Shown piece after piece: positions 44,113 to 53,339 of a DNA stretch of 64,000 nucleotides. Numbering within the stretch: position 1 is the first letter of the stretch; each line of letters starts with the position of its first letter. The notes beneath the pieces are model-generated. The model did no database searches and was not told the DNA's origin. It saw only the letters and a program-made list of their open reading frames with translations. Source of the DNA: Pseudomonas sp. B6002 (GTDB lineage Bacteria; Pseudomonadota; Gammaproteobacteria; Pseudomonadales; Pseudomonadaceae); assembly GCF_013385985.1 (NCBI RefSeq), contig NZ_JACAOY010000004.1:281580-345579 (forward strand), given 5' to 3'. The translations under genes were made by a program, and so were the position numbers.

Positions 44113-46842
44113 TCAAACCAACAAGCCCATGCTTTGCGCGCGCGCCACCGCCTGCGTCCTGCGCTCTACGCCCAGCTTGCTGTTGATATGGCTCGCATGG
44201 GTTTTCACCGTGTGCAGCGAAATAAACAACCGGTTACTGATTTCCTGGTTGGAACAGCCTTGGGCGATCAGTTGCAGCACCGCCAGTTCGCGGGTGCTCA
44301 AGGTTTCGTGGCTGGGTGAGGTTTCGGCAACCGCAACCACCGGAAGCAGCCCCAGCAGGCTTTGATTCAGCAAGCCGTGGGGGTCTTTGCCAAGCTGCTC
44401 GCGCATCCAGTCGGGGTAGTTTTCCAACAAGCGCTGGAAGGGTTGCAATGCACCACCGGCGCCCGCCTCAAGCGCTTGCACCAACACTGGCCGAGCCTTG
44501 GTTTCCTGGCCGTTTTCAAGCAGCAGATGCGCCTGTTGGGTCAGCGCCATCAGAGCAATCATCTGGCGACCGTCGTTGTGCGCCTGCTGCGCCAGTTCTT
44601 CGAGCCGTTGCAGGGCGGCGGCAGGTTGATGACGTGTGGCGTCCAGTGCGGCTTGTTGCAGGCCGATATGTTGCGGCAAGTGTGGGTGAAACTCCGGTGC
44701 GGCGGCGGCATGCTCGCCGTTGTAGGTCTGCCCCAGCCGCGCCAGCCAGGCATCGGCCAGGTCGGTACGCCCCTGGGCCAGCCACAGTTCGCATTTGATC
44801 AAAGTGATCATCGCCAGGTAGTAAATCGGCGGCACGTCCCAGATATGCATCAGGCGCTCTGCTTCGGCCAGCTCGGCGAACGCCTTGGGGAAATCATTAC
44901 GCCGCCCCTCGAAGTTGGCGATGACGCAATGCCCGATCAGCACACTGATGTCCCGGCAGGCACGCGCTTCAGCCAGGCCGGCACGCAAGCGCGCCAGGCC
45001 GGCTTCAGGCTGATAACGCACCAGCAGCAAATAGCCTTCGTAGAGCGATAACCGCGCTCGCACGGCGTACAGCCGCTGGGGCGCCAGGCCATGCAAGCGT
45101 TGCAAGCCCTGGCGCACTTCATCGAGGGAGCGCAGGATTTCGCCTCTGGCCTGCAACACGCGGGCGCGATCGTAATGAGCCAGGGCTTCAAACAATGGGT
45201 TGCCGACGCGCTGCGCCAGCTCCAGGGATTCACGGTTCAGGCCACGGGCACGCCACAAATCAGCATCGACAATCGCCAGGTTGGAGAGCGTCGACAGGCA
45301 CATCAGGCGCTGGCCGTAGCGCTTTTGCGGCAGGCTTTCCAGGGCCTCGCTGCAATAGCGCTGGGTCAGTTCGCGATCCCCACGCCCCCGGGCAATAATC
45401 CCACTCAGTGCCAGCCACTGGGCCAGCATCGACTTTTGCGCGGTGGCCGACGGTGCCGGCAGGAAGCGACTGAGGTAGCCCGATAATTCTTCTGCCGCAT
45501 CCAGCTGGCACGCCAGCCCCAGAGCCCAGCTGTACAGCACGATCAAGCGCGGCGTGCTGATCAGCAGGCTGTCGGGCAAGTCCATTTTCCAGCGCAGCAA
45601 CATGCCCACGTTCTGCTCGGCCAGCAGTTGCTCTTCGGACAGGTTCTGCACCAGGTTCGCCGCCACGTCGAGGTGACCGGCGCGCAGGGCCTGCTCCACC
45701 GCTTCATCGATCAGGCCCTGGGCGTTGAACCAGCGGCACGCTCGCAGGTGCAGGCTGGCCACCGGCAATGTGGCGTTCTTTGCGCGACGGGTGCGCAGCA
45801 AGTCGGAAAACAAATGGTGATAGCGAAACCAGTGACCCTGCTCATCCAGCGGCACCAAAAATACCTGGTGGGCCTGCAGGTAGCGCAAGGTCTCGGCGCT
45901 GTCGTGGGCGTCGCGCACCGCGTCGCACAGTTCGGCGCAAAAGCGTTCCTGGGGGGCAGTGTCGTAGAGAAACGCCTGGACCTCGACGGGCAGGCAGTCA
46001 ATCACTTCTTCAAGCAGGTAATCGCGAATCAGCCCTTCCCCGCCATGCAGGTTCTGCGGCAAGGCACCTTCATTGCCGGCCTCAGAGGCGGCCAACAACC
46101 AGAAACGCAGGCCAGCCACCCAGCCTTCGCTGCGCCGAATCAAGTTATCCAGCGCCTCGCCGCGCAAAGAGTTGCTGTGCTGATCCAATACAGCCAACGA
46201 CTCATCGTGGGTAAGGCGCAGGTCTTGCTCGTGCAATTCCAGCAGATGCCGTGACAGGCGCAACCGCGCCAGATGCCAATCCGGACGCTGGCGACTGGTG
46301 ACCAGTACCACCAGGCCGTCGGGCAAATGGTTGAGGAAAAACTGCAGGCAGCGATCCAGCACCGGGCCCTGGGCCAGGTGGTAGTCATCCAGCACCAGCA
46401 ACAACGGCGCGCGCGTGGAAAGGTGCAGCGTCAGCTCATCGAGCAAGCCATCGAGCCATTCTTCAAAGGCAAACGGCTGGTGACGCTGGCGCATTTTCAG
46501 CAAGCCCAGGGATTGGGCGCCGATCTGCGGGAAATATTGCTGCAGACCGTCGAGCAGGCGCTCGAGGAAGCGGCCGGGGTCGTTATCCCGGGGGCTCAGC
46601 CCCAACCACAGGCTTTGCCAATGGGCCGGCAGGCCCTGGCAGAACTCCACCGCCAATGAACTCTTGCCGAACCCCGCTGGCGCGCTGACCAGCAGCAACC
46701 GCCCTTCCAAGCCTGCACTCAACCGTTCGCACAGGCGAGGCCGCAGCACATAGCCGTCAGGCAGCGGAGGCCTGAAAAAGCGTGCTTCCAGGGTCGGAAT
46801 CACGACGTTTGCAGGCCCTTGGATTCGGGACAAATCAGTCAT
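44113..46842 (-). CDS. MalT-type ATP-dependent LuxR-family regulator
   Basis: 909 residues. The N-terminal STAND ATPase has Walker A in SAPAGFGKSSLAVEF and Walker B in LLLVLDDYHLAQG. The central region of about 400 residues is TPR-like helical repeats, the usual inducer-sensing part. The C-terminal LuxR helix-turn-helix is LSTRELAVLQLIAQGCSNQEISN followed by HTVKTHASHINSKLGVERRT. These regulators activate catabolic genes when ligand and ATP bind. It lies downstream of, and on the same strand as, the DUF1329/DUF1302/acyl-CoA synthetase genes, which are its probable targets. The start at 46842 (MTDLSRIQ) is preferred; 46875 is possible. Confidence 0.9.
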   Translation of the reverse strand: MTDLSRIQGPANVVIPTLEARFFRPPLPDGYVLRPRLCERLSAGLEGRLLLVSAPAGFGKSSLAVEFCQGLPAHWQSLWLGLSPRDNDPGRFLERLLDGLQQYFPQIGAQSLGLLKMRQRHQPFAFEEWLDGLLDELTLHLSTRAPLLLVLDDYHLAQGPVLDRCLQFFLNHLPDGLVVLVTSRQRPDWHLARLRLSRHLLELHEQDLRLTHDESLAVLDQHSNSLRGEALDNLIRRSEGWVAGLRFWLLAASEAGNEGALPQNLHGGEGLIRDYLLEEVIDCLPVEVQAFLYDTAPQERFCAELCDAVRDAHDSAETLRYLQAHQVFLVPLDEQGHWFRYHHLFSDLLRTRRAKNATLPVASLHLRACRWFNAQGLIDEAVEQALRAGHLDVAANLVQNLSEEQLLAEQNVGMLLRWKMDLPDSLLISTPRLIVLYSWALGLACQLDAAEELSGYLSRFLPAPSATAQKSMLAQWLALSGIIARGRGDRELTQRYCSEALESLPQKRYGQRLMCLSTLSNLAIVDADLWRARGLNRESLELAQRVGNPLFEALAHYDRARVLQARGEILRSLDEVRQGLQRLHGLAPQRLYAVRARLSLYEGYLLLVRYQPEAGLARLRAGLAEARACRDISVLIGHCVIANFEGRRNDFPKAFAELAEAERLMHIWDVPPIYYLAMITLIKCELWLAQGRTDLADAWLARLGQTYNGEHAAAAPEFHPHLPQHIGLQQAALDATRHQPAAALQRLEELAQQAHNDGRQMIALMALTQQAHLLLENGQETKARPVLVQALEAGAGGALQPFQRLLENYPDWMREQLGKDPHGLLNQSLLGLLPVVAVAETSPSHETLSTRELAVLQLIAQGCSNQEISNRLFISLHTVKTHASHINSKLGVERRTQAVARAQSMGLLV

Positions 46843-46972
46843 CGCCGGGCTCTTGTAGAAGGCTGTTGTCGGCATTGCAGATGTCCGCAGACTAGCGGTA
46901 AAAGCGGCGGGTTTGTAGATCTTTGCAACATTTGCCTGAAAAAGAACTGCGACAAAAAATCTCAACACAAAC

Positions 46973-47064
46973 AAATGTGGGAGCTGGGCTTGCCCGCGAT
47001 GCAGCCACCTCGGTCTATCAGACCTACCGAGGTGATGCTATCGCAGGCAAGCCAGCTCCCACAC
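46973..47064. repeat. Hybrid REP doublet (one arm of each subtype)
   Basis: The left arm (about 46976-47000) is the GGGCTTGCCCGCGAT form, and the right arm (about 47040-47064) is the ATCGCAGGCAAGCCAGCTCC form. An inner inverted repeat CACCTCGGT / ACCGAGGTG lies at 47006-47014 and 47026-47034. It sits between the DUF1329 gene and the LuxR regulator. Confidence 0.85.
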
Positions 47065-47097
47065 AAGCCCAACGCCTACAGGGGATGTTGCTGTGGG

Positions 47098-48462
47098 TTA
47101 GCGGACGCCGTCCTGGCGCAAGGCCGCCGGGGTGAAGTCGCTGGTGGTGGCGGTGAAGCCGAAGTCATAGGCCTGTTTCTCTTCGTTCTTCATGCCCAGA
47201 GCCAGGTAGCGGCCGGACTGCAGGTCGTAGAGGGTTTCCAGGGCGTACCACGGCACTTGCTTGTCGTAGTAGTTTTCAGCATGGGCTTCGGCGACACGCC
47301 ACAGTTGGCCACGGCCGTCGTAGTGATCGATCACCGCGGCTTGCCAGGTGTCTTCGTCGATGAAGAAGTCACGCTTGGCGTAGATATGGCGCTGGCCTTC
47401 CTTCAAGGTCGCGACCACGTGCCAGACGCGGCGCAGCTCGTAACGCGCCAGGTCCTGGTTGATGTGGCCGGCCTTGATGATGTCGGCGTACTTGAGCTTC
47501 GGATCGTCGATCTTGTAGCTGTTGGAGGCGATGTAGATTTCTTTCTTGCCCTCAAGCTTCCAGTCGTAGCGGTCCGGGGCACCGTTGTACATGTCGAGGT
47601 TGTCGGAAGTACGCAAGCCGTCAGCGGCAGTACCCGGGCCGTCATACGACACTTGCGGGGCCCGACGCACACGGCGCTGGCCGGCGTTGTAGACCCACGC
47701 CGAACGCGGTTCCTTCACCTGGTCCAGGGTTTCGTGCACCAGCAGCACACCACCGGCCAGACGCGCCGGCGCGGTCACTTGCTGCTTGAAGTAGAACAGC
47801 ACGTTGCCCGGGTTTTTCGGGTCGTAGTCCTTCATCTTGTCGCGGAACACGAACTGGTCGCGGAAGTACACCAGGCTGAACGAGCCGTTGGTTTGCGGGG
47901 TGGCCTGGGTCACCAGGCGCGTCACGCTGCCGCCACGATAGCGGGTGATGTGGTTCCAGATGACTTCCACGCCACTTTTCGGGATCGGGAACGGGATGGC
48001 CGTTTCGAAGTTTTCCAGGCCGTTGCCGCCCGACACCAGGTTGGTGTTGGTGGCGTTCTTCTTGATGGCCGCAAACACATCAGCCGGCACGGTGGCGCCG
48101 CGATGAGTCGGGTAGACCGGCATCTTGAAGGTGTCCGGGTAGCGCTTGAACATCGCGTACTGCCCTGGCGCCAACTTGTCCTTGTACTGCTCGACGTTTG
48201 CCGCGGTGATGGTGAACTGCGGTTGTTCACTGGCGTACGGGTTGGCCAGGAAACCACGGGCGTCGACGGCGCCAGCGTTGGTTGGCAGCGGCGACCATTT
48301 CGGAATGGTGCCCGCCGCGTTACCGGCCATCTCGGCGCCCATCGGGGTCAGGGTCGTGCCCAGCTTGGCGGCTTCATCCGCCGAGACTGCCGCCATGACG
48401 TTGCTCGCCAGGATCGACAGCCCAAGCACACCCACGTGCAACAGACTTTTCGTTATTTTCAT
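47098..48462 (-). CDS. DUF1329 periplasmic/outer-membrane protein
   Basis: 454 residues. A signal peptide is visible (hydrophobic LLHVGVLGLSILASNVMA, cleavage after VMAA near residue 24). The rest is the DUF1329 family, related in fold to lipid-handling LolA/LolB-like proteins. Typical segments are DEAAKLGTTLTPMGAEMAGN at the mature N-terminus and AGQRRVRRAPQVSYDGPG. It forms a gene pair with the DUF1302 protein 43 bases upstream, a pair repeatedly seen next to lipid or steroid degradation genes. The ATG at 48462 is preferred over 48492 because it begins the signal peptide. Confidence 0.9.
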   Translation of the reverse strand: MKITKSLLHVGVLGLSILASNVMAAVSADEAAKLGTTLTPMGAEMAGNAAGTIPKWSPLPTNAGAVDARGFLANPYASEQPQFTITAANVEQYKDKLAPGQYAMFKRYPDTFKMPVYPTHRGATVPADVFAAIKKNATNTNLVSGGNGLENFETAIPFPIPKSGVEVIWNHITRYRGGSVTRLVTQATPQTNGSFSLVYFRDQFVFRDKMKDYDPKNPGNVLFYFKQQVTAPARLAGGVLLVHETLDQVKEPRSAWVYNAGQRRVRRAPQVSYDGPGTAADGLRTSDNLDMYNGAPDRYDWKLEGKKEIYIASNSYKIDDPKLKYADIIKAGHINQDLARYELRRVWHVVATLKEGQRHIYAKRDFFIDEDTWQAAVIDHYDGRGQLWRVAEAHAENYYDKQVPWYALETLYDLQSGRYLALGMKNEEKQAYDFGFTATTSDFTPAALRQDGVR

Positions 48463-48505
48463 GTTCTGGCCTTCCTGAAATACAGACTGCAAAAAGAGTG
48501 TGTGC

Positions 48506-50368
48506 TTAGAAGTTCACGCCGACGCTCAGGGCGATAAAATCGCGGTCGTCCACGGTGCTGAAATCCCCTCCAAAGAAGTTGGTGTAGTTCAGGCTCGCGG
48601 TGTAGGTGTTCTGGTATTCGGCATCCAGGCCCAGGCTGACAGCCTTGCGACCTTCCTCGAAGTTACCGCCAGGGCCTGGCGAGTAACCTTTTACGTCGTG
48701 GGACCAGGCCACGTTAGGCTTGAGGTTGACGCCTGCAAACACATCCGGGTATTCCCAGATGGCCCGCCCACGGTAGCCCCAGGACGTGGCGGTGGTGAAG
48801 CCGTCGTTGTTGCAATTGGTGTTCAGGCTGCTGGCGTTGGGCAACCCACCACCTTGTGCAGTCGAGTTGTTGAGTGCCGCGCAAGCACCGTTAGGCAATG
48901 TGCCTGGGCCGAACACCGGGTCACGCCCGTAACGCACTTTGGATTTGCTCTCCAGGCCACCGACGTAGGTCATGCCGACTTCGCCTACCAGCGTCAGGCG
49001 GCTTGCGCCCATGACCTGATCGAAGAAGTGCGTGAACGTGGTTTGGAGTTGGGTGATTTCCTTACGGCGATAGCCATCCAGGTCCTGCCCGGGAACACCT
49101 TTCAACAGCGAGGCGTTGCCCAGCACCGGGCCACCCAAAGGCACCACGCCGGCATACAGGATGTCCGTAGAGTTCAACTGCACAGGCGCATTTGGCCGAT
49201 AGCTAACCTCTCCACTCCAGGCCGTCCCAGTAGGCAACGTGGTGGAGAAGCTCAACCCAAAGAGGTGGATATCTTCTGGGTAATCAACGAAGTATTTCGA
49301 GTTGCCTGCCACCACCAAAGGCGCAGCCGTTCCCAAGAAGGGGGCGAGGTTATAGATCGACTGAGGTGCACCAGTGGCACTAAAGATCGGCGCGCGGCTG
49401 TGATAGTTCATGTAGTAAGCGCCGAATTCAGTGTCCAGCGGCTCAAAGTTGTAATGCATTGCGAAGCCGTACTGGCCACCATCACGTGCATTACGGTTTG
49501 GCGCGCGGCGTACCAGCACCCCTTCTTCGTTTATATCGACGCCACGGGCAGCCAAACCCGGCAACGCTGCAGCCGGAAGCGTCGAGCGCTTGTTCAACAC
49601 TCGCAAGTTGTCATTACAGCCCGTGGTAATGATGTCCGGCTGCGAGAAGAAGGTCCCGCAGTTGTCGGTAACGGTCTTGTCCCAGCCAATCTGGTAGAAG
49701 CCTTCAGCCGACACATTGTCGGTCAGCGTCTGCGACAGGTAGAACATGTTGACCGGAATCAGGCCTTCCTTGATCTCAGCCCCTGGGCGACGGAAAGCGG
49801 CCACGTCGATCGGGTTGATGGCGTTGATACCGCCACCGATGAAGGTACTTTCACCCCAGCTCACCACCTGCTTGCCCAAGCGTACAGAACCTGGCTCATC
49901 GCCAATCGAGTAGTTGTGGTAGACGAAGGCGTCGAGGATCTGCGCACCGGAAGACCGCGCGCCCGTTGGGCGGTGGTCGTCGCTGATGTTCTTGAAGTCC
50001 AGGTCATCGTCTTTGAGTTTGAAGTCGTACCAGTATTTGCCGCGCACAAACACACCGGTATCGCCATATTTCAATTCAAGGTCATGGATACCCTTGAAGA
50101 TCTTCGAGAAGGAATCACCCTTATCAAAGTTCAGATGGCCGTCGTCAGACGTTTGCGACAACCCCTTGCCGCCATTGTTAACGCCAATCAGGTCTTTGTT
50201 ACGACCTGCCGCTGACCAACTCGCCCCCACCGACAGAGAGGAGTCAAAGCTGCCTTCGATTTCACCGATGTTGAAACTGACGCCGAATGCGGGCCCGGCG
50301 AGCGTAGAAGCGAGACTGACGGCCAGGGGCAGTCTTGCCCGGCGCCAGAACTGGTTTACTGAGGTCAT
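48506..50368 (-). CDS. DUF1302 outer-membrane protein
   Basis: 620 residues. After an Arg-rich N-region and signal peptide (RARLPLAVSLASTLAGPAFG), the mature protein starts FNIGEIEGSFDSSLSVGASW, the hallmark of DUF1302. The remaining sequence is rich in alternating aromatic/polar residues and ends in a beta-barrel-type terminus (ALSVGVNF). Outer-membrane export or uptake of hydrophobic compounds is the likely role. The ATG at 50368 has GGAG eight bases upstream. It is the first gene of the DUF1302-DUF1329 pair and is preceded by an activator-type promoter. Confidence 0.9.
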   Translation of the reverse strand: MTSVNQFWRRARLPLAVSLASTLAGPAFGVSFNIGEIEGSFDSSLSVGASWSAAGRNKDLIGVNNGGKGLSQTSDDGHLNFDKGDSFSKIFKGIHDLELKYGDTGVFVRGKYWYDFKLKDDDLDFKNISDDHRPTGARSSGAQILDAFVYHNYSIGDEPGSVRLGKQVVSWGESTFIGGGINAINPIDVAAFRRPGAEIKEGLIPVNMFYLSQTLTDNVSAEGFYQIGWDKTVTDNCGTFFSQPDIITTGCNDNLRVLNKRSTLPAAALPGLAARGVDINEEGVLVRRAPNRNARDGGQYGFAMHYNFEPLDTEFGAYYMNYHSRAPIFSATGAPQSIYNLAPFLGTAAPLVVAGNSKYFVDYPEDIHLFGLSFSTTLPTGTAWSGEVSYRPNAPVQLNSTDILYAGVVPLGGPVLGNASLLKGVPGQDLDGYRRKEITQLQTTFTHFFDQVMGASRLTLVGEVGMTYVGGLESKSKVRYGRDPVFGPGTLPNGACAALNNSTAQGGGLPNASSLNTNCNNDGFTTATSWGYRGRAIWEYPDVFAGVNLKPNVAWSHDVKGYSPGPGGNFEEGRKAVSLGLDAEYQNTYTASLNYTNFFGGDFSTVDDRDFIALSVGVNF

Positions 50369-50701
50369 CGACGCTACTCCATGTGCATTATTGTTATGGC
50401 AGTGAGTTTTTTCTTTCAGATGCATGTAACGGCCGGAATACAACGATTCCAATGCCGAACGGCAACCGGGCCCGCATGGCCCGAAGCGCAACATCCTTGA
50501 AAAACTCTGGGAAGGACTATAGCCAGCAGGGGGTATCGCTTGATCCCTCTAAAGTGTGATTTGCATCACCAACCCGTCTGCCACAACCCTTTCGCCATGC
50601 CGACGAAGGTCGGCGGGGCAAGGATGGCTGAAAATCGGCAAATCACAAGTGAAGGCGCCAGATAGAGCATTGCCGCGCCCGAACGGGCGCGGCGGAAGGC
50701 A
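50369..50701. other. Non-coding gap before the DUF1302 gene
   Basis: This 333-base gap holds the activator-type promoter described at 50516-50547. A GC-rich hairpin (GCCGCGCCC 50672-50680 with GGGCGCGGC 50685-50693) lies just after the acyl-CoA synthetase stop. The hairpin lacks a T run, so it is only a possible terminator. No gene is visible. Confidence 0.5.
50516..50547 (-). promoter_or_regulatory. Candidate activator-dependent promoter of DUF1302-DUF1329 genes
   Basis: On the minus strand a good -10 (TATAGT, 50516-50521) is not accompanied by a -35 consensus. Instead an imperfect palindrome, GGGTATC-GCTT-GATCCC on the plus strand (50531-50547), covers the -35 region, as expected for a MalT/LuxR-type activator site. 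Confidence 0.4.
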
Positions 50702-52384
50702 TCAAAGGGTAGACAGGAACGTACTGTTGTTGGCCTGCCATTCGATGATGTCGATGCGGATACGTTTTTTGTCGAGCTTTCCTACACTGGTCTTGGGAAT
50801 TTCAGTAACAACCGCGATCTGGCTCGGAATCGCCCACTTGCTCAGGTGGCCCAATTCAACGAAGGGCTTGAGGTGTTCCTTGAGCTCCCGGGCACCTATC
50901 ACATGGCCATCACGCACCACCAGCAAGGCAAACGGGCGCTCGCCCCACTGCGGGTCGGCGATGCCCACCACCGCTACTTCGCGTACCGCCGGGTGACGGC
51001 TGACCAGGTCTTCCAGGGCCAGGGACGAGATCCACTCCCCGCCCGTTTTGATCACATCCTTGATACGGTCACGGATATCGATCACGCCAAATGCATCAAG
51101 GGTGGCCACGTCACCGGTGTGCATCCAGCCGCCTTCCCACAGCTCGGCGCCCTTCTGTGGCTCGTTGAAATAACCTTCGCTGAGCCACGGCGCACGCAGC
51201 ACCAGCTCGCCCTGGGACTCGCCATCGGCGGGCAGGAAGTTACCGTCAGCGTCGATGATCGCCGCCTCCACCAGTGGCCCGGGCACACCGGCCTTGATGC
51301 GGTAGGTGGTACGTTCATCCTCGGTGCCAGCCATCAGTTCTTCATTGAGGTGGGCACAAGACACCAGCGGCCCGGTCTCGGACATGCCGTACGCGGCCGT
51401 CAGCTGAATCCCACGGGCCTTGGAGGCTTCGTACAAGGTGCGATTGAGCGCACTGCCGCCAATCACGATCTTCCAGCCACCAAAATCCACGCCCTGGGCG
51501 GCCTTGGCATTGAGCACCATCTGCAGGATGGTCGGCACGCAGTGGGAGAAGGTGACCTTTTCCTTGCGCCACAGCTCCACCAGGTACTCGGGGTCGTAGC
51601 GGCCGGGGTAGACCTGCTTCAGGCCAAGCATGGTCGCCACATACGGCAGGCCCCAGGCATGTACATGGAACATCGGCGTGATCGGCATGTACACGTCGTT
51701 GGTGCCCAACAGGCGCACGCTGTCGACGCTGCCCATGATGGTCGCCACGCCCATGGTGTGCAGGACCAGTTGGCGGTGGGTGAAGTACACGCCCTTGGGG
51801 TTGCCAGTGGTGCCGGTGGTGTAGAAGGTGGTGGCGACCGAGTTTTCGTCGAAATCCTGGAAGTCGTACGCGGGGCTGGCGGCGGCCAGCAGGGTTTCGT
51901 ACTCGCCCACCAGGCCTGGCAACTCGGCGGTCTTGGCGTCACCGTCGGTGAGCAGCAGGGTCTTGTCGACGGTCGTCAGGTGCCCGGCAATCGCCTGGTA
52001 GAGCCCCACGAATTCGCTGTTGACCAGCACGAAGCGGTCTTCGGCGTGGTTCATGGTGTAGAGAATCTGTTCCGGCGACAGGCGCACGTTGATGGTGTGG
52101 ATCACCGCGCCGATCATCGGGATGGCGAACATGCATTCGAGGTAGCGATGGCTGTCCCAATCCATCACTGCCACGGTATCGCCGGCCTTCACCCCGGCCT
52201 CGGTCAGCACATTGGCCAGCCGGGCAACCCGTTCGATCAGGGTGGGGTAGGTGTAGCGCAGTTTGTCGCGGTAGATGATTTCCCGGGTTTTCTCGTAGCG
52301 AGTCCCGGACATCAGCAGGCGTTTGATCAACAGCGGGTATTGGTACGCGCCTTCGGCGGGCGGGATAACACGGGTCTGCAACAT
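50702..52384 (-). CDS. Fatty-acyl-CoA synthetase (AlkK-like, medium/long chain)
   Basis: 560 residues of the ANL adenylating superfamily. The phosphate loop is FYTTGTTGNPKGVYFTH, the A5 region is TAAYGMSETGPLVS, the adenylate-binding Asp is in GGWMHTGDVATLD, and the catalytic Lys region is PKTSVGKLDKKRIR. The sequence class is the AlkK-type group that activates medium- and long-chain fatty acids to CoA thioesters in the cytoplasm. It lies upstream of DUF1302/DUF1329 and the LuxR regulator, all on one strand. I recall a similar order near PP_0763 in P. putida, but this needs verification. Confidence 0.9.
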   Translation of the reverse strand: MLQTRVIPPAEGAYQYPLLIKRLLMSGTRYEKTREIIYRDKLRYTYPTLIERVARLANVLTEAGVKAGDTVAVMDWDSHRYLECMFAIPMIGAVIHTINVRLSPEQILYTMNHAEDRFVLVNSEFVGLYQAIAGHLTTVDKTLLLTDGDAKTAELPGLVGEYETLLAAASPAYDFQDFDENSVATTFYTTGTTGNPKGVYFTHRQLVLHTMGVATIMGSVDSVRLLGTNDVYMPITPMFHVHAWGLPYVATMLGLKQVYPGRYDPEYLVELWRKEKVTFSHCVPTILQMVLNAKAAQGVDFGGWKIVIGGSALNRTLYEASKARGIQLTAAYGMSETGPLVSCAHLNEELMAGTEDERTTYRIKAGVPGPLVEAAIIDADGNFLPADGESQGELVLRAPWLSEGYFNEPQKGAELWEGGWMHTGDVATLDAFGVIDIRDRIKDVIKTGGEWISSLALEDLVSRHPAVREVAVVGIADPQWGERPFALLVVRDGHVIGARELKEHLKPFVELGHLSKWAIPSQIAVVTEIPKTSVGKLDKKRIRIDIIEWQANNSTFLSTL

Positions 52385-52530
52385 ACGAATCCCTTATCTG
52401 ACTGCACGGTCTTGGCTTGAAGACCTGCACTTTAGAGACCTTATGTTTCAGCCAAATCAGCCAAAGGAATGATTTGCAGCGCCCAATGAATGCTAGCTTT
52501 GAGCCATTACTGGAGCCTTGCAGAGATCCA

Positions 52531-52619
52531 ATGTGGGAGCTGGCTTGCCTGCGATGGCCTTAACTCGGTATTTCTGAAACACCCAGTCGCCTGCATCGCG
52601 GGCAAGCCCGGCTCCCACA
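52531..52619. repeat. Hybrid REP doublet
   Basis: The left arm (52531-52555) is the GGGAGCTGGCTTGCCTGCGAT form. The right arm (52595-52619) is the complement of the other subtype (ATCGCGGGCAAGCCCGGCTC), so the arms match imperfectly. It lies between the acyl-CoA synthetase start region and the LysE gene. Confidence 0.85.
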
Positions 52620-52622
52620 GGG

Positions 52623-53261
52623 TTATTTCATACTGGTAAACGCCAGCTTCACCCCAATCGCAATCAACACCGCACCCATGGTCCGATCAAACCAGTGCCC
52701 CATCCGCGCAAACCCGGCGCGCACGCGTTGCTGGCTGAACAGCATGGCCACCAGGCAGAACCACAGTGCCGTCGCCACCGCCAGGTACACGCCATAACCG
52801 GCCTGGATCGCCAGCGGTGTGTGCGGGTTGATCACCACGGTGAACAGCGACAGGAAGAACAGCGTGGCCTTGGGGTTCAAGCCATTGGTCACGAAGCCTG
52901 CGGTAAAGGCGCCGCGCGGCGTGCGCTCGCCTGCTTCGCGGTGCAACTCGCCTTCGACCGGTGGCTTGGCGGGCTGGGCACGCAAGGCCTTGAAGCCGAT
53001 GTACAGCAGGTACGCCGCAGCCGCCCATTTGAGTGCGTTGAACAGCACGATGGACTGGGACACGATCAAGCCAATGCCAAGCAACGAGTAACCCACATGC
53101 AGAAAAATCGCCGAGCCCACGCCCAGGGCTGTCCAGGTTCCGGCGCGACGGCCGTGGGTCACACTTTCACGCACCACCACGGCGAAATCCGGGCCGGGGC
53201 TGGCCACGGCCAACAAGTGAATCAAGGCTACGGTCAAAAACTCGGCGACGTACATGCTCAC
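52623..53261 (-). CDS. LysE/RhtB-family amino-acid exporter
   Basis: 212 residues and about six membrane helices. The family N-terminus is clear (ALIHLLAVASPGPDFAVVVR), with GYSLLGIGLIVSQSIVLFNA, FVTNGLNPKATLFFLSLFTV and a final hydrophobic segment (MGAVLIAIGVKLAF). Such proteins export amino acids or homoserine lactone-like molecules. The substrate is unknown. It is divergent from hprA with a short gap of 78 bases. Confidence 0.92.
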   Translation of the reverse strand: MSMYVAEFLTVALIHLLAVASPGPDFAVVVRESVTHGRRAGTWTALGVGSAIFLHVGYSLLGIGLIVSQSIVLFNALKWAAAAYLLYIGFKALRAQPAKPPVEGELHREAGERTPRGAFTAGFVTNGLNPKATLFFLSLFTVVINPHTPLAIQAGYGVYLAVATALWFCLVAMLFSQQRVRAGFARMGHWFDRTMGAVLIAIGVKLAFTSMK

Positions 53262-53339
53262 TCCATTAAGTAACTGATTATTTCATCTGATAGGCTCCGG
53301 AGATTACGCCTTCAAACCCTGTCGCAAAAGGTACAGTTG

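Noticed and set aside
46819-48537. Plus-strand open frame opposite the DUF1329 gene
   Set aside because: It runs through a REP doublet and is antisense to a signal-peptide-bearing gene with clear family features.
50672-50693. GC-rich hairpin after the acyl-CoA synthetase as a terminator
   Set aside because: No T run follows on the minus strand, so intrinsic termination cannot be claimed; it is mentioned only as a hairpin.
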